NCBI RefSeq assembly: GCF_004331675.1
Contig: NZ_SJSN01000010.1
Coordinates: forward strand, 124,001 to 188,000
Direction: 5' to 3'
Origin: Pedobacter frigidisoli
GTDB lineage: Bacteria > Bacteroidota > Bacteroidia > Sphingobacteriales > Sphingobacteriaceae
Length of the DNA stretch: 64,000 nucleotides
The translations under genes and the position numbers were made by a program. The notes below the pieces were generated by a model. That model saw only the letters and a list, made by a program, of their open reading frames with translations. It was not told where the DNA came from and searched no databases. How positions within the stretch are numbered: the first letter of the stretch is position 1; each line of letters begins with the position of its first letter. Shown one piece after another: positions 18,542 to 27,792 of the stretch.

Positions 18542-19315
18542 ATGAAACAACCATATTATCAGCTGGATTTCAGCGCCCTGTTATGTAAATTCCAGATAAA
18601 GGTGAACGACATCGAAATTTTGTCACTAAATCTCGATGGCCAAGCCTCGACGGATATCCCCATTAATGCCGCGATATTCGGTAGTGGGAAGCAGGAAATC
18701 GAGGTGAAGGGCTACCCTTTAGAAGGAACGACTGTCCTTAACCGCGAGGCCTATATCCGCTATAAAATTGTAGAACAGGATGTGGAAAATGATCAGTTTT
18801 CAGTTGTTAATAGTTCCGAGAAATTTCAAACGCCACTGGCTAAGCAAGGCGAGCCATTTATCATTCACAAAACCACATTCAACGCCGAGGTTCCTTACCA
18901 GGTAGAAAATTGGGGAAGCCTTCAGAAACTTACCAACCTGAAATCAGACCTTTATCTACCCCTACAAAATACGTATAGGCACCTTATCGATAACTCAAGA
19001 AGATCCAATTACGAGGTTTTATTCTCGGCAATAAAGACTATTGAGACCCGAAATGCAAAAACGATGTATCTTGGACAAGACGACCTGCAGGCCCGGGTTA
19101 AGGCTATATCAGACGACCTTAATAATGGATTTGATGTTATGGATCTGGAAAATAAATGTAATGTCGAGTATGCCGGCGATGGCAAACTCGTCCGCCTGGT
19201 AAGAAGTGACGGAAATTCTGCACTGGCTTTTTCAAACTCGAAAACAAATGAACAATTGATACTGGATATCTGGTTCTGTTTGCCACATGGAAAGACAGGC
19301 TTTGCTGTATTTTAA
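18542..19315 (+). CDS. Unknown cytoplasmic protein after the vgrG operon
   Basis: This is a 257-residue protein without signal peptide, starting 100 bp after the lipoprotein gene. The N-terminus (YQLDFSALLCKFQIKVND) looks like a beta domain with repeats of short strands, and the middle is helical. I recognise no family. By position it could be another immunity or accessory gene of the T6SS island. Confidence 0.5.
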   Translation: MKQPYYQLDFSALLCKFQIKVNDIEILSLNLDGQASTDIPINAAIFGSGKQEIEVKGYPLEGTTVLNREAYIRYKIVEQDVENDQFSVVNSSEKFQTPLAKQGEPFIIHKTTFNAEVPYQVENWGSLQKLTNLKSDLYLPLQNTYRHLIDNSRRSNYEVLFSAIKTIETRNAKTMYLGQDDLQARVKAISDDLNNGFDVMDLENKCNVEYAGDGKLVRLVRSDGNSALAFSNSKTNEQLILDIWFCLPHGKTGFAVF

Positions 19316-19533
19316 ACCATATTTCACAATTGTTCTATATGGATTCCATTGATAGGGACTTGGTCGGTTATTGTATTGGGATTTCCCATGACGATCTGAT
19401 TTGATAGTCAAGGAGCCAGGTCGGATTATCATGGTTCGCAAGTGGAACGGTGGTTGCGGACAATATTTCCTTTGTAAACTTCAAACCAAAAATTGGCCAG
19501 GATTGTTGATTGTTTAATTATTTACGACATTTT

Positions 19534-20109
19534 ATGAAAAAACTTATCTTATGCCTGCTCATTTCTTTGCAAGTAGCTGCTGCATTAGCACAAGAGGAGC
19601 AACTTATCCAAAAAGATTTTCAAACCATAATTGGTTACACCCGTAAAATGGAAATTGATAAGGTATTGGACATGACATACCCACCCTTATTTAAGGTCAT
19701 GCCAAAGGTGCAAATGAGCGCAATGGCCAATGGAGCCTTAAGCGGCATGGGGATAAAGACCATTTTCGAAGAAGTGCCTATCGGGCTTACGCTTAGCCTA
19801 GTTACCAAGTTAGGTGCGGCAACAATTTGCTTGGGAAAATATAACCAAAGCATGATACTGGAATCGTCGCAAGCTGCCCTGCTCGACATGCTGGCCAAGG
19901 CCAAAATGAAAGACAACACGGTAGAGAGGGTTAACACAGACAAACTGAGAATTAAGGGTAAAAGCTATTTGTTGGCTATAAAAGACGCCAATACAGGCAA
20001 CACCTGGAAATACATGAGATACGATGATGAGGATGCCGAGACGAATGCCAAGGTATTGTCAAAAGAAATATCTGTCGGCGCGACCAAGCTTAAACTTTCA
20101 CTTAAATAA
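19534..20109 (+). CDS. Exported unknown protein
   Basis: I start this gene at the ATG at 19534 rather than the upstream in-frame ATG, because it places the signal peptide (KKLILCLLISLQVAAALAQ) directly at the N-terminus. The product has 191 residues. The mature part begins EEQLIQKDFQ and is helical with Met-rich stretches (KVMPKVQMSAMANG). I recognise no family. It lies 35 bp from a convergent exported protein on the other strand. Confidence 0.6.
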   Translation: MKKLILCLLISLQVAAALAQEEQLIQKDFQTIIGYTRKMEIDKVLDMTYPPLFKVMPKVQMSAMANGALSGMGIKTIFEEVPIGLTLSLVTKLGAATICLGKYNQSMILESSQAALLDMLAKAKMKDNTVERVNTDKLRIKGKSYLLAIKDANTGNTWKYMRYDDEDAETNAKVLSKEISVGATKLKLSLK

Positions 20110-20144
20110 GTAAAATCAACCCAGTATTGTCTATAAAACGGGAA

Positions 20145-20666
20145 TTATTTACCTACGATCATACTATTTTTAAAGACCTTGCTCCATTTTTCTACGAACA
20201 GCACGCCTAGGGCGGGTTGCTTTATAGCCACAAAATTGGAATACAAGGCCTGATTGCCCTGAATGATGTAATAGAGCTGCGACTCGGGCGTCTTGCTGTT
20301 GTTAAAATAAGGCGATTCGACACGGAACAATATCCACGGAGAGCCTGATTTGATACCTTTCTCAATTATTTTGAGCCTGGCTTTCGGCGCGTTACCGAGT
20401 GTTTGGTTATAGGTCGTGTTCATAGCCTTTTCTACAGAACCTGATGTCCTGCCCGTAATAGATAACATGGTGCCGATGATTGTCCAGTTATTAATTGATT
20501 CATTTCCAGGAATCAGTTCAACCATACGTGCGTTTCCACTTTTTTGTTCTGAACCAATTTTCCATTTGTACTCACCCGGCCAGGCAATCTTTAAGTTTTC
20601 CTGTGCATGGGTAAGCTTAGCTATACCTGTTAAAACTAAACAGATGAAGATGACTTGCTTGCTCAT
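20145..20666 (-). CDS. Exported unknown protein, convergent to its neighbour
   Basis: This is a 173-residue protein with a signal peptide ending at THAQ (residue 22). The mature protein (ENLKIAWPGEYKWKIG) is beta-rich with no cysteine and no motif I know. It could be a periplasmic immunity or accessory protein of the nearby T6SS island, but there is no direct evidence. Confidence 0.55.
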   Translation of the reverse strand: MSKQVIFICLVLTGIAKLTHAQENLKIAWPGEYKWKIGSEQKSGNARMVELIPGNESINNWTIIGTMLSITGRTSGSVEKAMNTTYNQTLGNAPKARLKIIEKGIKSGSPWILFRVESPYFNNSKTPESQLYYIIQGNQALYSNFVAIKQPALGVLFVEKWSKVFKNSMIVGK

Positions 20667-20727
20667 AATGCTGTGTTTTTATTGAGTAACATTTTTATTT
20701 GTATGCTCTTAATTTATCAAGATTAGG

Positions 20728-20922
20728 CTAGATATCGCCAATTAAATAATTATCAAGGGATAGAAATATAACACCATTAGGAATTTTTTGTTTTCCTGCA
20801 GACTGATTGGTAATAGCTGGGGTTGATCTTAGATCATTTTGAGTTTGCTTACTGCTGAATGACTCAATTTCAAACTTTCTGAATATGGGAATATCACCAA
20901 CGACAATAACCTCATTGTTCAT
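20728..20922 (-). CDS. Short hypothetical protein, possibly a remnant
   Basis: This 64-residue frame (MNNEVIVVGDIPIFRKF) lies 61 bp upstream of the exported-protein gene, on the same strand. It shows no signal peptide or known motif. It borders a decayed region, so it may be a gene fragment. Confidence 0.25.
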   Translation of the reverse strand: MNNEVIVVGDIPIFRKFEIESFSSKQTQNDLRSTPAITNQSAGKQKIPNGVIFLSLDNYLIGDI

Positions 20923-21146
20923 TTAAACCATAGTAGTCATTGGCGCATCAAGTAGAGGGCCATGCACCGGCGGGGGTCGTTGCCAGAGTTGAATGCTACT
21001 TGATCCTGGCTTCCAGGGTCAGGGATGCTGTGAACAATGCAGTTTAATATTGTCAAACCCTTGGAGCAATGACTCTAGGTATACATAAAGATATATGCGT
21101 GTATGCAAGAGGTACACCTAGGGCCAGCCATGCATTGGTTCCTATT

Positions 21147-21330
21147 GGGAAAATCGATTCTTGGTGAACAATGCAGGGTTGATGGCCAGTGGGCAAATTG
21201 AGGAATGCCGGTCGAGCTCAGCCATCAGGTAGTCAAGACCAATCTAATTGGGTATAAGAAGGCAGCACATGCGGTCATCCCGATCTTCAAGGAGCAGGAG
21301 TCTAGTGTGCTGATCAACAATATCCATTAA
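21147..21330 (+). pseudogene. Short-chain dehydrogenase remnant
   Basis: Three reading frames together give an SDR fragment: GKIDSW, then VNNAGLMASGQIEE after a one-base loss near 21064-21066 in local spacing (about 21164), then PVELSHQVVKTNLIGYKKAA with HAVIPIFKEQESSVLINNI after another shift near 21214. This covers the NNAG motif and the following helix and strand of classical SDRs. The N-terminal nucleotide-binding part and the YxxxK active site are missing. It is a clear dead gene with at least two frameshifts. Confidence 0.7.
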
Positions 21331-21687
21331 CTTTTAACATTAGCGGAATACTATTCTTAGATTCAAAGCGATAGATTAGCGTACTATTGAGTTAATTGTA
21401 GGTAGCACCGCACAAGTTATGACATTCAGGAAATTAAACATTTTCTGGAGTCTAGCTGGTTCACGGAAGAGGTTCTTAGCCCAACTTATGATTTCACTGA
21501 ATGATTAGATAGAAAAATGAGCGCTCTATATCAAAGGCGTTAAGGCCGTTTAGATTTGTTGTAATTCGACCTTTTGTATACCCCGCATAAGGACCGAAAG
21601 TTTTATAGCCTTTAGATTTGAGAAGTATTTGCAATTCGCCAATTGCAAATCAACGCAATATCTAAAAAATTTTTTGCTAAGCAATAA

Positions 21688-21714
21688 CAAAAAAAAGCCA
21701 CCCAATGGGCAGCT
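21688..21714 (-). terminator. Intrinsic terminator of the DUF2807-like gene
   Basis: On the minus strand, AGCTGCCCA and TGGGTGGCT form a stem (with G-T pairs) followed by a run of eight T. It lies 24 bp beyond the stop of the gene at 21738-22349. Confidence 0.75.
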
Positions 21715-21737
21715 TCAACTTATCTGGTTAATACTTT

Positions 21738-22349
21738 TTATTTGGCTAAAACCATTGCATTTAGCTCCGCTTCCATAATGCTCTCAGAGGCATATGATTC
21801 TGATTTAAGATTGGCAAAGTCAGCTAATTTTACATTTTTCATGTTGCTTGCGATCATTGTACTTTGATCAGCAGTACCAATTAATTTTAATACCGCATCT
21901 TCCTTAACGACAGTATATAAACTGCCTGCTGTAGTTTTGATCTCAGCTGTAGCATTTTGACCCAAAAACAACTGAAGGTATTTTACATCGAAATTATTGC
22001 TGGTCACCACAACCGATTGACCATAAGCCTCGATTCTTTCCAAATCTTTTACGGTAATATTCAGGGTTACCTGACTGGTTTCTAATGAATTGATAAATAA
22101 TGTTTTCCCATCTGTTGATACTGAGGTTTTTGCAGCGTCATAGTTGCTCATACCCTCTACATTTTGTTTGTCACCTTGTCTTAAGATGATTTTAACGTTA
22201 CCGCTCACCCAGATCCTGTTGAATCTTGATAATGAAGAAGCTTTTGTTTCTGCTTTAACTGCCTCAGCGCCAAAAGTTGCCACCATTGATGAAGTTAATA
22301 CTACTGCTGTTAATGCTGCTGCGAATATTGTTTTTGCTAAAGATTTCAT
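21738..22349 (-). CDS. Exported DUF2807-like (GIN domain) protein
   Basis: This is a 203-residue protein with a signal peptide (AAALTAVVLTSSMVATFG). The mature part opens with SSLSRFNRIWVSGNVKIILRQGD, followed by regular short beta-strands (LFINSLETSQVTLNITV). This fits the head-domain DUF2807 family of Bacteroidetes envelope proteins, which fold as a beta-helix. Function is not established. It has its own terminator; its upstream region borders a decayed sigma-factor gene. Confidence 0.65.
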   Translation of the reverse strand: MKSLAKTIFAAALTAVVLTSSMVATFGAEAVKAETKASSLSRFNRIWVSGNVKIILRQGDKQNVEGMSNYDAAKTSVSTDGKTLFINSLETSQVTLNITVKDLERIEAYGQSVVVTSNNFDVKYLQLFLGQNATAEIKTTAGSLYTVVKEDAVLKLIGTADQSTMIASNMKNVKLADFANLKSESYASESIMEAELNAMVLAK

Positions 22350-22739
22350 ATCGTTTATATTTTAGGTTTTTGCTATTGTTTGTTATTATGACGCAGCTGT
22401 CCATCAAACGTTTCAGGCAAAAATCCCGTAATATACCAGCGTCGGTAACCACTAGACCAACGCCTGTAATTTCTAGACGAACCGTTGCGAATTCTATAGC
22501 CAGACTTGCATAAATAAGTCCTATATCTAATGATTTGATGGCTGCCATATCATCGGCGGATAGTTCGAAGTCAAATAGGTTAAAATTTCCTTAATCTTTT
22601 ATTTAGTGATTTTTAAATAGCACCGACCTCTCTTTGAATGAACCATCGCAAGACGACTTGGGCAATGCCCTTATTATATTTACCTGACAGTTCTGTTAAA
22701 AGTTCATGGATACAAGGGCGCCTCAAACGTCTTTAGGAT

Positions 22740-23130
22740 ATGCTGCTGAAAAATATGGAAACCCAAGGACAAGAAAATTATTATCAAGCTTATCTCTTAA
22801 CTTCATTTAAAAGGCAACTAGTGTACCAATGGAAGCGGGAGAAAAAAATAGAAACAATAGCCAATTTTCCTGAAGATTTTGAATTGGATGAATCCGAAAT
22901 GCTTGAAGCGGAAATCATAACCGCCCAGTTTTCTAAACTTCAAAGTGCCTCAAACTACTAACCCCTGCTCAAAGGGAAGTGGTGAATTGAGGTTTCTGCA
23001 AAAGAAATCGATGCAAGAAATTGCAGAATACAAGAATGCGAGCGTAAGAACGGTCTACAATCTGCTCCATAGGGGCATTACCCAGTTGCGCAAAGAAATT
23101 AATGAAAAAAACTTTCTTTGGCTGTGGTAA
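22740..23130 (+). pseudogene. Decayed sigma-70 family (ECF) factor
   Basis: The first frame gives AYLLTSFKRQLVYQWKREKK, typical of region 2.4 and linker of Bacteroidetes ECF factors. The second frame gives LKLLTPAQREVVN and the third RFLQKKSMQEIAEY with NASVRTVYNLLHRGITQLRK, which is a clear region 4 helix-turn-helix. Two frame changes near 22946 and 22990 join them, and region 2 upstream is not intact. It is a dead regulator. Confidence 0.75.
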
Positions 23131-23410
23131 ATTTCATTGGCTCTATACTCTGTATTAGAAAGAGCAGCCAAAATTATTCATTTGTATGAAATTTCATAAA
23201 CGCTTTATGCCCGCTCATCGTTTGGCATCTTTACACGTTTATTCGGGGTAAATAGAAGTAGTTTAAAGATAATTTGGCCGTGCTCATTTTTTGCTTATAG
23301 AAATCTTTACTAAAAGGCCGTTCCCCTTTATTTTTTGCTTCTACTGAATTTGAATTGGTAAAATTAAAAATAATAAGATTAGAGTATTTTCCTTTTATTG
23401 GATTTAGTGA
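23131..23410. other. Intergenic region after sigma remnant and hipA
   Basis: These 280 bp are AT-rich and contain no gene I can support. They separate the sigma-factor remnant from the convergent hipA stop codon. Confidence 0.5.
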
Positions 23411-24700
23411 TTAAATTTTGAGAAGGGTCATTCCTATTGCCTTTTTAAGGTTCACCTTTACCTGAACTTTTTTGGCGTAATCTTCCCACCGATTAACTAC
23501 ACTCTGTATCTCCGAAATAATTCCATCTGCTTTTCGGATGTTCATTTGTTTGGCAACCGTAATCAAATCAGCCCGCCCAATCTCATCTCTTTTTCCGTTT
23601 ATACTCAGGCAATGCCTGCTCACCCAGACACTATCCGGGCGATAGGCATGGCATACATCGTATGCAGGAGATAAGCCCCATTGGCCATCTTTATCCATTA
23701 AAAATGCGAAATTCTTAGTGTGGTCATCGCAATTTCTAGCAATTACATTAAATACCATCCTTCTAAAAAGCTGTTCAGCATCTGGATATGGTAGGCCTAG
23801 AATCCGCATAGTCTGGAAAAGTTCCTCATAGCTAAATGAGTTGATGTCTTGAAAGTCACGGTGAGTCATTGCACACCAGGTCTGTACATGTATTTTACCT
23901 TTCCCCGGCATCCTATCAAAACGTCTGGTCATAAAATGGCCTCTTTCATGTTCTTCAAAAAGCATGCTTGGCATCATTTCAATGCCAGCATCTATTGCCA
24001 TAAGGTAATAAGCCATTTCCACGTGACCGTAACCATAGGTTTCTCCAAACTGGCTATCATGAACACCATCAAATTTAATTAGCCAATGAAGAAAACCTTG
24101 TGGAGCATCTGCCTGCCCTGAGCGAACTTCTTTTGTTGTTTCATTATAGGCAATTAACGCTTTTGCCCTGGCGCCACCAGCAGAGGTTCCAATCTTCAAA
24201 ATATCCAGTAAGGCCTTTTCTTTATCGGCAGTAAGTTCGCCACGAAAAGACTCCTTAGCGTTCAATATACTCCTTGCGATATCAATTAAGCTACTAATTT
24301 CGACTCTGGTAGATTTATCAGAGCTCCTGGGATTTACTGGTTCAAATTCAACTGCCCCCATTCCTCTATTTCCTACGAAGCTCAACATTTCGACAGGATG
24401 AAGACTGTTCATTTCTCTTCCATTTCTCACCAGCCATTCATTGATTAAGGTATTGCCGTATTTATCGGGAAGCGCATCTGCCAGTAAGCCAGGTAAACCC
24501 TTAAAAGTTGTCGTTCTTGATAGGTTGGAAAAAGCATAGATTACTTTCTCCTCCAAAGGCATCATTATTGGGGCAATGTCCAACCCCTGTCTAATAAAAT
24601 TGGGATCATATTCAAAACTAGCCAACTCCAGATCGGCATCCCAGAGTACTGCACCTACTCTTTTATCCCATAAATTTACATATGCTGTAACCATTACCAA
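23411..24700 (-). CDS. hipA: HipA-type serine/threonine kinase toxin
   Basis: This is a 429-residue protein of the HipA family. The N-terminal couple-HipA domain is followed by GLPGLLADALPDKYGN, a family signature. The kinase core includes GTSAGGARAKAL (nucleotide loop), FLHWLIKFD, RFDRM and the catalytic ARNCDDHTKNFAFL with its Asp and Asn. HipA kinases phosphorylate a translation component such as glutamyl-tRNA synthetase and induce growth arrest. The start overlaps the hipB stop by 7 bp, the usual coupling in hipBA. Family length is about 430-440, so the gene appears intact. Confidence 0.88.
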   Translation of the reverse strand: MVMVTAYVNLWDKRVGAVLWDADLELASFEYDPNFIRQGLDIAPIMMPLEEKVIYAFSNLSRTTTFKGLPGLLADALPDKYGNTLINEWLVRNGREMNSLHPVEMLSFVGNRGMGAVEFEPVNPRSSDKSTRVEISSLIDIARSILNAKESFRGELTADKEKALLDILKIGTSAGGARAKALIAYNETTKEVRSGQADAPQGFLHWLIKFDGVHDSQFGETYGYGHVEMAYYLMAIDAGIEMMPSMLFEEHERGHFMTRRFDRMPGKGKIHVQTWCAMTHRDFQDINSFSYEELFQTMRILGLPYPDAEQLFRRMVFNVIARNCDDHTKNFAFLMDKDGQWGLSPAYDVCHAYRPDSVWVSRHCLSINGKRDEIGRADLITVAKQMNIRKADGIISEIQSVVNRWEDYAKKVQVKVNLKKAIGMTLLKI

Positions 24701-25044
24701 TCTGATTTAGGTTTTACTTTTTCAAGCTTCGTTTTAGAGCGAACCCTCTTTATTTGTTTCTGTTCAGCCGCAGCTAGTTTTAAGGGACTTACTTGTGGTG
24801 TGATTTCCATGGTCTGCAAAAAATTTAGTTGCTTCAAGGATCTTAATACTTGTATAAAGGAAAGCATATTTACCGGTTGGCCTTTTTCAAGTTGTACCAG
24901 TGTGCTTCGGTTTATACCTGAGGCTTCTGCTATTTCTTTTTGCGTTTTCTGTTGAGCTATTCTAACAGACTTTATGTAAGCGCCAATTAGTTGAAGATAG
25001 TAGTTGTCGCTTTTAGCATATATAGATATGTCGTTCTTTTCCAT
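24694..25044 (-). CDS. hipB: HipB-type XRE antitoxin
   Basis: This is a 116-residue protein with an XRE helix-turn-helix at residues 22-80 (TQKEIAEASGINRSTLVQLEKG). The basic C-terminal tail (KRVRSKTKLEKVKPKSDW) may contact HipA. HipB dimers neutralise HipA and repress the operon. It is the first gene of the hipBA pair. Confidence 0.85.
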   Translation of the reverse strand: MEKNDISIYAKSDNYYLQLIGAYIKSVRIAQQKTQKEIAEASGINRSTLVQLEKGQPVNMLSFIQVLRSLKQLNFLQTMEITPQVSPLKLAAAEQKQIKRVRSKTKLEKVKPKSDW

Positions 25045-25085
25045 CTTTAAATTTTTATTAATGCCTTAATGATGATTTATGCCAA

Positions 25086-25093
25086 CAAATATA
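25086..25093 (-). promoter_or_regulatory. Likely -7 box of hipBA
   Basis: On the minus strand TATATTTG matches the TAnnTTTG consensus and lies 42 bp upstream of the hipB ATG. No clear -33 box is visible. Confidence 0.45.
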
Positions 25094-25193
25094 ATGAAAA
25101 AATTGTAACTTGATTTAGGATAACGGTCTCCAATAATAAGCATATAGATGCCTAGTTGATTTAATTACGTAAATAGAGCTGAAAACACATACA

Positions 25194-25277
25194 TTTACCC
25201 TAATTCTATTACAATTATCAAATATATTTACCCTAATTCTGTGACGGAAAAGTAATTAATTGACCCTAATTCCGATC
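25194..25277. repeat. Three direct repeats upstream of hipBA
   Basis: TTTACCCTAATTCTATTAC (25194-25212) and TTTACCCTAATTCTGTGAC (25227-25245) are 33 bp apart start to start, close to three helical turns. A third partial copy, GACCCTAATTCCGATC, lies at 25262-25277. They sit 150-230 bp upstream of hipB. They could bind a regulator of hipBA or mark an old insertion. Confidence 0.6.
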
Positions 25278-25381
25278 CATAGATAAAATGCAGTCCCGAT
25301 TGCCTGCTGGGCCTTGCCCAAACAGGTCGTAAAGCCGATCTCACATAACCCGGCGATTAAAAGCAGCAGCCAGCTCATGAC

Positions 25382-25789
25382 CTATACACGTTGAGCAGCC
25401 TGATCTTCTACTGCAATAGCCTCGATTTCAATCAATGCGTCCGGCGAAAATAAAGAAGACACCTCCATTATAGTGTCAGCCGGATAAGGGGCTAAAAAAT
25501 ATTTCTTCCTGAGCGCAACGATCTTGTCAAAGTTTGACATGTCTGTTAGTATGATCGTAACTTTTATAACGTTTTTAAGGCTTGAGTTCCCGGCCTCTAA
25601 TACTATTTTTAAATTACTGAAGTCTTTCTCCGCCTGGGCGTCAAAATCATTAAGGCCGATTAACTGGCCTGTTTCATCTACTGCCGTTTGGCCAGATATA
25701 AAGAGCAGGTGTCCTGCTTTATAGCCCTGGGAAAGATGAAACTTTTCGTAAGGATCCGGCGTAATCTTAATTGGAGTAATGATCATCAT
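25382..25789 (-). CDS. Rid (YjgF/UK114) family protein lacking the catalytic Arg
   Basis: This is a 135-residue protein with the Rid fold: HLLFISGQTAVDETG, then EAGNSSLKNVIKVTI, and IEIEAIAV at the end. In RidA the arginine of the P-A-R-S segment is needed for imine deamination; here the equivalent is PADTIMEV, so Asp stands in its place. It is therefore probably not a classical RidA deaminase. It stands alone between hipBA and the peroxiredoxin gene. Confidence 0.8.
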   Translation of the reverse strand: MMIITPIKITPDPYEKFHLSQGYKAGHLLFISGQTAVDETGQLIGLNDFDAQAEKDFSNLKIVLEAGNSSLKNVIKVTIILTDMSNFDKIVALRKKYFLAPYPADTIMEVSSLFSPDALIEIEAIAVEDQAAQRV

Positions 25790-25945
25790 CTTTATTTAAG
25801 GATTAATAACTAACAGTGGGTGGCTTCTCTGTCGCTGAAGTAACCCATATCATACTCCCTAACAGAGGAGATGAGATGGGTAAAGCCGTTATTTGTTAAG
25901 GAAGGTTCTGTTTAATATCAAAGTACCTGCTAAATAACCAGCGTC

Positions 25946-26644
25946 TTAGCCCTTTGTTTTTGTTTCTGCCATCAGCGCTCCGGCAGCAGCTTTTAACAAT
26001 TCAGGACTAATCCTTTGCTTAAAGTCAGGATTAATATATTCGAACTTTATCACACCCTTACTATCTAGTATAAAAACAGAGGGAACGGGCAATAGCTTAT
26101 CCACGTTTTTGCCGTTAGATCCTTCAATTAGTGTTTTTCCATAATTCTTTGGCCCAACATAAGCAATCCCAAATTGTTTAGACACCGATAATTCACTGTC
26201 TGAAAGCAATGTATAGCTCAAATGTTCCTTACCCATGGTCTTAGACAAGTTTTCCGGGCTGTCAGTGCTGATTGCTATGATCTGGTAACCCATCTTCCCA
26301 AGGTCACCTTCAATAGCCTGCATTCCGGAAAGTTGTTTGCTACAGAAAGGGCACCATCCGCCACGATAAAAAACAACAATTGTAGGCTTACTTGCCATGG
26401 ATTCATTCAAATTAAATGATTTTCCAGTTGCATCCGGCAGAATTACAGAAGGGATTGTTTCACCGATCAACAGCGGGCTGATATCGGCCGGGTTTGCCGG
26501 AACTCCGGGAACGGTTGCAGATACTTCCATCATTTTATTTTGATTAGGGCTCACGGCTGTCTGAGCTGCTGCGCCTGTTGTCAGGCCTACAGCTGCAAGA
26601 GCAATCGTCATAGTTTGGAAAAAACCGGGTTTTAAATTTCTCAT
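25946..26644 (-). CDS. Exported AhpC/TSA-type peroxiredoxin
   Basis: This is a 232-residue protein with an N-terminal signal (TMTIALAAVGLTTGAAAQ). The thioredoxin-fold core contains YRGGWCPFCSKQL with Cys98 and Cys101, then IIAISTDSPENL and LLSDSELSVSKQFG, typical of PrxQ/AhpC-like peroxidases. It should reduce peroxides in the periplasm, using thiols. A predicted ECF promoter lies upstream (26676-26700), linking it to the sigma factor at 37 kb and to the DsbD/thioredoxin genes that could recycle it. Confidence 0.85.
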   Translation of the reverse strand: MRNLKPGFFQTMTIALAAVGLTTGAAAQTAVSPNQNKMMEVSATVPGVPANPADISPLLIGETIPSVILPDATGKSFNLNESMASKPTIVVFYRGGWCPFCSKQLSGMQAIEGDLGKMGYQIIAISTDSPENLSKTMGKEHLSYTLLSDSELSVSKQFGIAYVGPKNYGKTLIEGSNGKNVDKLLPVPSVFILDSKGVIKFEYINPDFKQRISPELLKAAAGALMAETKTKG

Positions 26645-26675
26645 TTTGAATCTGATGATATTATGTTTTGTGTTG

Positions 26676-26700
26676 GTCGCAAAAAAGCGGAACGCCTTAC
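26676..26700 (-). promoter_or_regulatory. Predicted ECF promoter of the peroxiredoxin gene
   Basis: On the minus strand GTAAGGC is followed after 14 bases by CGACCAA. The box nearer the gene is about 30 bp before the ATG. The same arrangement occurs at five other loci in 27.7-38.2 kb. Confidence 0.65.
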
Positions 26701-26799
26701 ATTAATTTCTATATTTTTTTAGCACCTCTACCGCAACTTAAATGATACCTTTTTTCTAACCGATTCATGATCGCTATCTTAGCATAATATCATCTTGAA

Positions 26800-27753
26800 A
26801 TGAATACTACCCTTACCATTGGAATGGCGCAAATCGCGCCTGTTTTCTTAAACCGGGAGGCAACTACCGAAAAAATGCTCGGCTATATCGCAGAAGCCGC
26901 CAGTCAGCATTGCGACCTTGTGGTTTTTGGAGAAGCATTGCTTCCCGGGTATCCATTTTGGGTAGAGTTAACAGGAGGTGCGATCTTTAATTCACCAGTG
27001 CAAAAGGAGCTATATGCTTATTATGCCTACCAGGCAGTATCGGTGAGCTCAGGCGACCTGGACGTGTTCTGCAGGATGGCAAAAGAAAGAAAAATCATGA
27101 TCGTCTTTGGCTTTATTGAAAGGACGCCCGACACGGGCAATCATACCCTGCACTGCTCCCTGGTAAATATCGGCACCAATGGAGAAATTCAGTATATCCA
27201 CCGTAAACTGATGCCTACATATGAAGAAAGACTAGTTTGGGCAGGCGGAGATGGCCACGGCCTTCAGGTGAGCAAATTTGGAACCTTCACAATTGGCGCC
27301 TTAAATTGCTGGGAGAACTGGATGCCATTGGTTCGTTCTGCTCTTTATGCCCAGGGCGAGGACTTGCACGTGGCGCTTTGGCCGGGCAATGTGCGAAATA
27401 CCTCTGAAATTACCCGGTTTATTGCCCTTGAATCCAGGTCTTTTGTCGTATCTGTTGGCGGGTTGCTAGAGCAAAAAGACATCAGTAGTTCCCTTCCCTA
27501 TGCGGACCGGATGATCTCTGGAAGCAGTGAATGGCTGGCCGATGGTGGTTCTTGTATTGCAGGTCCTGACGGCACCTGGATTGTTGCACCTGTAGCAAAG
27601 ACAGAAGGACTCATCATCGCAACCATCGATCATCACCGCGTAATGGAAGAGCGGCAGAACTTTGATCCTTCGGGGCATTATTCCCGGCCAGATGTCCTGC
27701 AGCTCTCAGTCAATAGAAAGCGCATAACTTCGGCCACGTTCAAGGAGGAATAA
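26800..27753 (+). CDS. Nitrilase-superfamily carbon-nitrogen hydrolase
   Basis: This is a 317-residue enzyme with the complete catalytic triad: Glu45 (FGEALLPGYPFW), Lys136 (HRKLMPTYEERLVW) and Cys170 (LNCWENWMPL). These surrounding sequences are those of branch 1 nitrilases (nitrile to carboxylic acid plus ammonia) and related cyanide hydratases, rather than amidases. It is cytoplasmic. It is divergent from the peroxiredoxin gene. The substrate cannot be deduced. Confidence 0.85.
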   Translation: MNTTLTIGMAQIAPVFLNREATTEKMLGYIAEAASQHCDLVVFGEALLPGYPFWVELTGGAIFNSPVQKELYAYYAYQAVSVSSGDLDVFCRMAKERKIMIVFGFIERTPDTGNHTLHCSLVNIGTNGEIQYIHRKLMPTYEERLVWAGGDGHGLQVSKFGTFTIGALNCWENWMPLVRSALYAQGEDLHVALWPGNVRNTSEITRFIALESRSFVVSVGGLLEQKDISSSLPYADRMISGSSEWLADGGSCIAGPDGTWIVAPVAKTEGLIIATIDHHRVMEERQNFDPSGHYSRPDVLQLSVNRKRITSATFKEE

Positions 27754-27792
27754 TCGCTTTTATTCCCTTTCTATAGTTATTATTTTAGATCT

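Larger units (their letters stand above)
20923..21737. other. Decayed intergenic DNA with gene remnants
   Basis: This 815-bp stretch holds no intact gene. It contains an SDR remnant (about 21147-21330, listed separately). A further short coding-like stretch near 21412-21500 can be read as YDIQEIKHFLESSWFTEEV, ending in a TGA within what looks like continuing protein. I cannot name that second fragment. Confidence 0.5.

Noticed and set aside
25194..25277. The triple repeat near hipBA as a short CRISPR array.
   Set aside because: Only three copies with differing ends and short gaps of 14-16 bp; spacers are too short and the third repeat is degenerate.
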